Assembly (NCBI GenBank): GCA_002403075.1
Contig: DHHB01000049.1
Coordinates: 1-7,337 of the forward strand
Length of the DNA stretch: 7,337 bases
Source of the DNA: a bacterium UBP1_UBA4783
GTDB taxonomy: Bacteria > Krumholzibacteriota > Krumholzibacteriia > Krumholzibacteriales > Krumholzibacteriaceae
Direction of reading: 5' to 3'
How positions within the stretch are numbered: position 1 is the stretch's first letter; each line of letters starts with the position of its first letter. The notes under the pieces were generated by a model that made no database searches, was not told the origin of the DNA, and saw nothing but the letters and a program-made list of their open reading frames with translations. This document shows, one piece after another, positions 6,146-7,337 of the stretch. The position numbers and the translations under genes were made by a program.

Positions 6146-7309
6146 TCAGCGGGCCGCGCCCGGACGCACGCGCGAGGCGAGCTTCTCGAAGAGCCGGCGG
6201 TAGTCGTCTCCGCGGTCGCGGATATCGTGATGATCCCGGACGTACGCGGCGGCCCGCAGGGACATTTCCGCGCGCTCTTTCGGATCGGCGATGAGCCGCC
6301 GAACCGCGGCGGCGAGGCCCTCGATCGTTCCGCCGACGAGGCCGACGCGGTTGCGGACGATCGTGTCGTCCGGATCGATCTCCAGCGAGAGCACCGGCAC
6401 GCCGTGCGCCCACGCGTGGAGGAACGTGTTCGGAAACCCCTCGAGGGAGGACGTGTTGACGAGGGCGTACGCCTTCCGGTAGTAGATGTCCATCTCTCCG
6501 GGGGGAACGAAATCGATCTGACTCACGTTCGGCGCCTCGCGCAGCTTCTCCTTGATCGAGCGATAGTACGCCGGGTCTCCGACCGCGCCGCCGACGAGGA
6601 TGAACCGGGTTTCGGGCACGCGGCGCGCGAGCTCGACGAAGAGCTCCGCGCGCTTCATCCAGCGGAGCCCTCCGACCCAGAGAAACGCGGGACCGTCGCC
6701 GGATCCGGTTTCGGGCGATCCCGGCGCCGGCGGCACCGTCGCCGCGGACGGGTCCGGGATCGGGACGCCGTTTCTGATGAGAACGGCCTCGCGCCCGAAG
6801 TTCTCCGCGAGAAGCCGCTTCTGCTTTTCGGTCTGCGCGATGACCGCGTCCGCCCGCCGGATCCCCCAGCGGTAGAGGGCGGCCATGGCGGCCGGGAGGT
6901 TCCCCTGGCAGTCGGGGTAGACGTTGTAGTCGCTTCCGACGGAGAAGGTGAAGGCCCTTCCGAGACGGCGCGCGAACCACGCGAGCTGTCCCGTGAAGAA
7001 GGAGGTGGACCGCTGGTTGTACACGTCGGCGTCCGCCGCGCGCATCGCCCGCCGGATCGAGAGCATGTCGGGGAGGAAGCGGAGCTTGCGGTTGCCCTTG
7101 AACGGTGTGAAGGATTTTATGAGCGTGATGCCGTCCACGACCTCGATATCCCGCTGTCCGTAGTCGCCGACGATGAAGGATACGGAGACCCCTTTCGAGG
7201 CGAGGTGGCGTCCGACGAGGACCTGCTGCGTTTCGGCGCCGCCCGCCCACGTGGCCGCGTTCGGCCTGAAGTAGGCGTACGCCGTCGGAGCGAAGAAACA
7301 GACCCTCAC
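6146..7309 (-). CDS. GT-B fold family 4 glycosyltransferase, convergent with the preceding gene
   Basis: This 387-residue minus-strand protein starts at a GTG (7309-7307) with a GGAGG ribosome site 6 bases upstream. The acceptor domain opens RVCFFAPTAYAYFRP, and AGGAETQQV (22-30) supplies the glycine-rich loop. DVYNQRSTSFFTGQLAWFAR (95-114) and RADAVIAQTEKQKRLLAENFG (152-172) follow. The donor domain has FLWVGGLRWMKR (209-220), with K219 at the phosphate-binding site, RFILVGGAVGDPAYY (235-249) and VSQIDFVPPGEMDIYYRKA (262-280). The EX7E region reads SSLEGFPNTFLHAWAHGVPV (287-306): E290 is present, but the second glutamate position is H298. After it comes SLEIDPDD (308-315). It has little sequence in common with the other GT4 of the window beyond the family motifs. 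It is probably a cytoplasmic sugar transferase of the same glycan locus, but it belongs to a transcript entering from the right. Its stop lies 25 bases from the stop of the plus-strand GT4 gene. The sugar is unknown. Confidence 0.9.
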   Translation of the reverse strand: MRVCFFAPTAYAYFRPNAATWAGGAETQQVLVGRHLASKGVSVSFIVGDYGQRDIEVVDGITLIKSFTPFKGNRKLRFLPDMLSIRRAMRAADADVYNQRSTSFFTGQLAWFARRLGRAFTFSVGSDYNVYPDCQGNLPAAMAALYRWGIRRADAVIAQTEKQKRLLAENFGREAVLIRNGVPIPDPSAATVPPAPGSPETGSGDGPAFLWVGGLRWMKRAELFVELARRVPETRFILVGGAVGDPAYYRSIKEKLREAPNVSQIDFVPPGEMDIYYRKAYALVNTSSLEGFPNTFLHAWAHGVPVLSLEIDPDDTIVRNRVGLVGGTIEGLAAAVRRLIADPKERAEMSLRAAAYVRDHHDIRDRGDDYRRLFEKLASRVRPGAAR

Positions 7310-7315
7310 GTCGAA

Positions 7316-7320
7316 CCTCC
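7316..7320 (-). promoter_or_regulatory. Ribosome binding site of the minus-strand GT4 gene
   Basis: On the minus strand GGAGG is followed by TTCGAC and then GTG, a 6-base spacing. This decides for the GTG at 7309; the ATG at 7322 is in another frame, which reads as an arginine-rich shadow. Confidence 0.75.
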
Positions 7321-7337
7321 ATGCGTCCGCGGCCGCG

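Noticed and set aside
6093..7322. A minus-strand open frame from the ATG at 7322, overlapping the GT4 gene
   Set aside because: The protein is Arg-rich shadow sequence. The neighbouring frame from GTG 7309 has a correctly spaced GGAGG and clear GT4 motifs.
1..7337. CRISPR arrays, tRNA or rRNA genes, insertion sequences, toxin-antitoxin or phage-defence genes
   Set aside because: No regular repeats, RNA gene motifs, transposase motifs or terminal inverted repeats were seen; every substantial open frame with a recognisable fold belongs to glycan synthesis or export.

Overview
The window is a G+C-rich stretch (well over 60% G+C by eye) with strongly G/C-ending codons and tightly packed genes. 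It looks like part of a bacterial surface-polysaccharide (O-antigen, capsule, exopolysaccharide) or glycoconjugate locus. Nothing in it identifies the organism. Shine-Dalgarno (SD) motifs and an undecaprenyl-phosphate style of gene set point to a bacterium. A diderm would fit the sugar-lipid module described below, but that is inference.

Layout. Five genes run on the plus strand and one on the minus strand. Plus strand: (1) the C-terminal ~365 codons of a Wzx/MATE-type polysaccharide flippase, cut by the left edge and ending at 1100; (2) a 226-residue DPM1-like family 2 glycosyltransferase (GT2), 1113-1793; (3) a 120-residue four-helix EamA/SMR-like membrane protein, 1860-2222; (4) an 880-residue polytopic protein of GT-C glycosyltransferase type with a large soluble C-terminal half, 2292-4934; (5) a 376-residue GT-B family 4 glycosyltransferase (GT4), 4990-6120. 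Minus strand: (6) a second GT4 enzyme of 387 residues, 7309-6146, convergent with gene 5 and separated from it by 25 bases. No RNA gene, CRISPR array, transposase or insertion sequence was seen, and no stretch without a gene exceeds 70 bases.

How the genes could work together. Genes 2-4 have the composition of a known three-part scheme (GtrB/GtrA/Gtr in O-antigen modification; ArnC/ArnEF/ArnT in lipid A modification). A GT2 enzyme loads a sugar onto a polyprenyl phosphate, a small four-helix carrier flips it, and a GT-C enzyme transfers it to an acceptor outside the membrane. The flippase would export a repeat unit, and the two GT4 enzymes would act in the cytoplasm on the lipid-linked glycan. 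Sugars and acceptors cannot be read from the sequence.

The most unusual non-coding signal is the 55-base gap before gene 5. A strong SD-like sequence follows the stop of gene 4, but it lies 46 bases from the next start. A 38-base hairpin fills that space almost exactly, so folding would leave 8 bases between SD and ATG. The gap before gene 4 also lacks a well-placed SD and contains interlocking inverted repeats. A perfect 16-bp palindrome lies in a locally A+T-richer part of the flippase gene.
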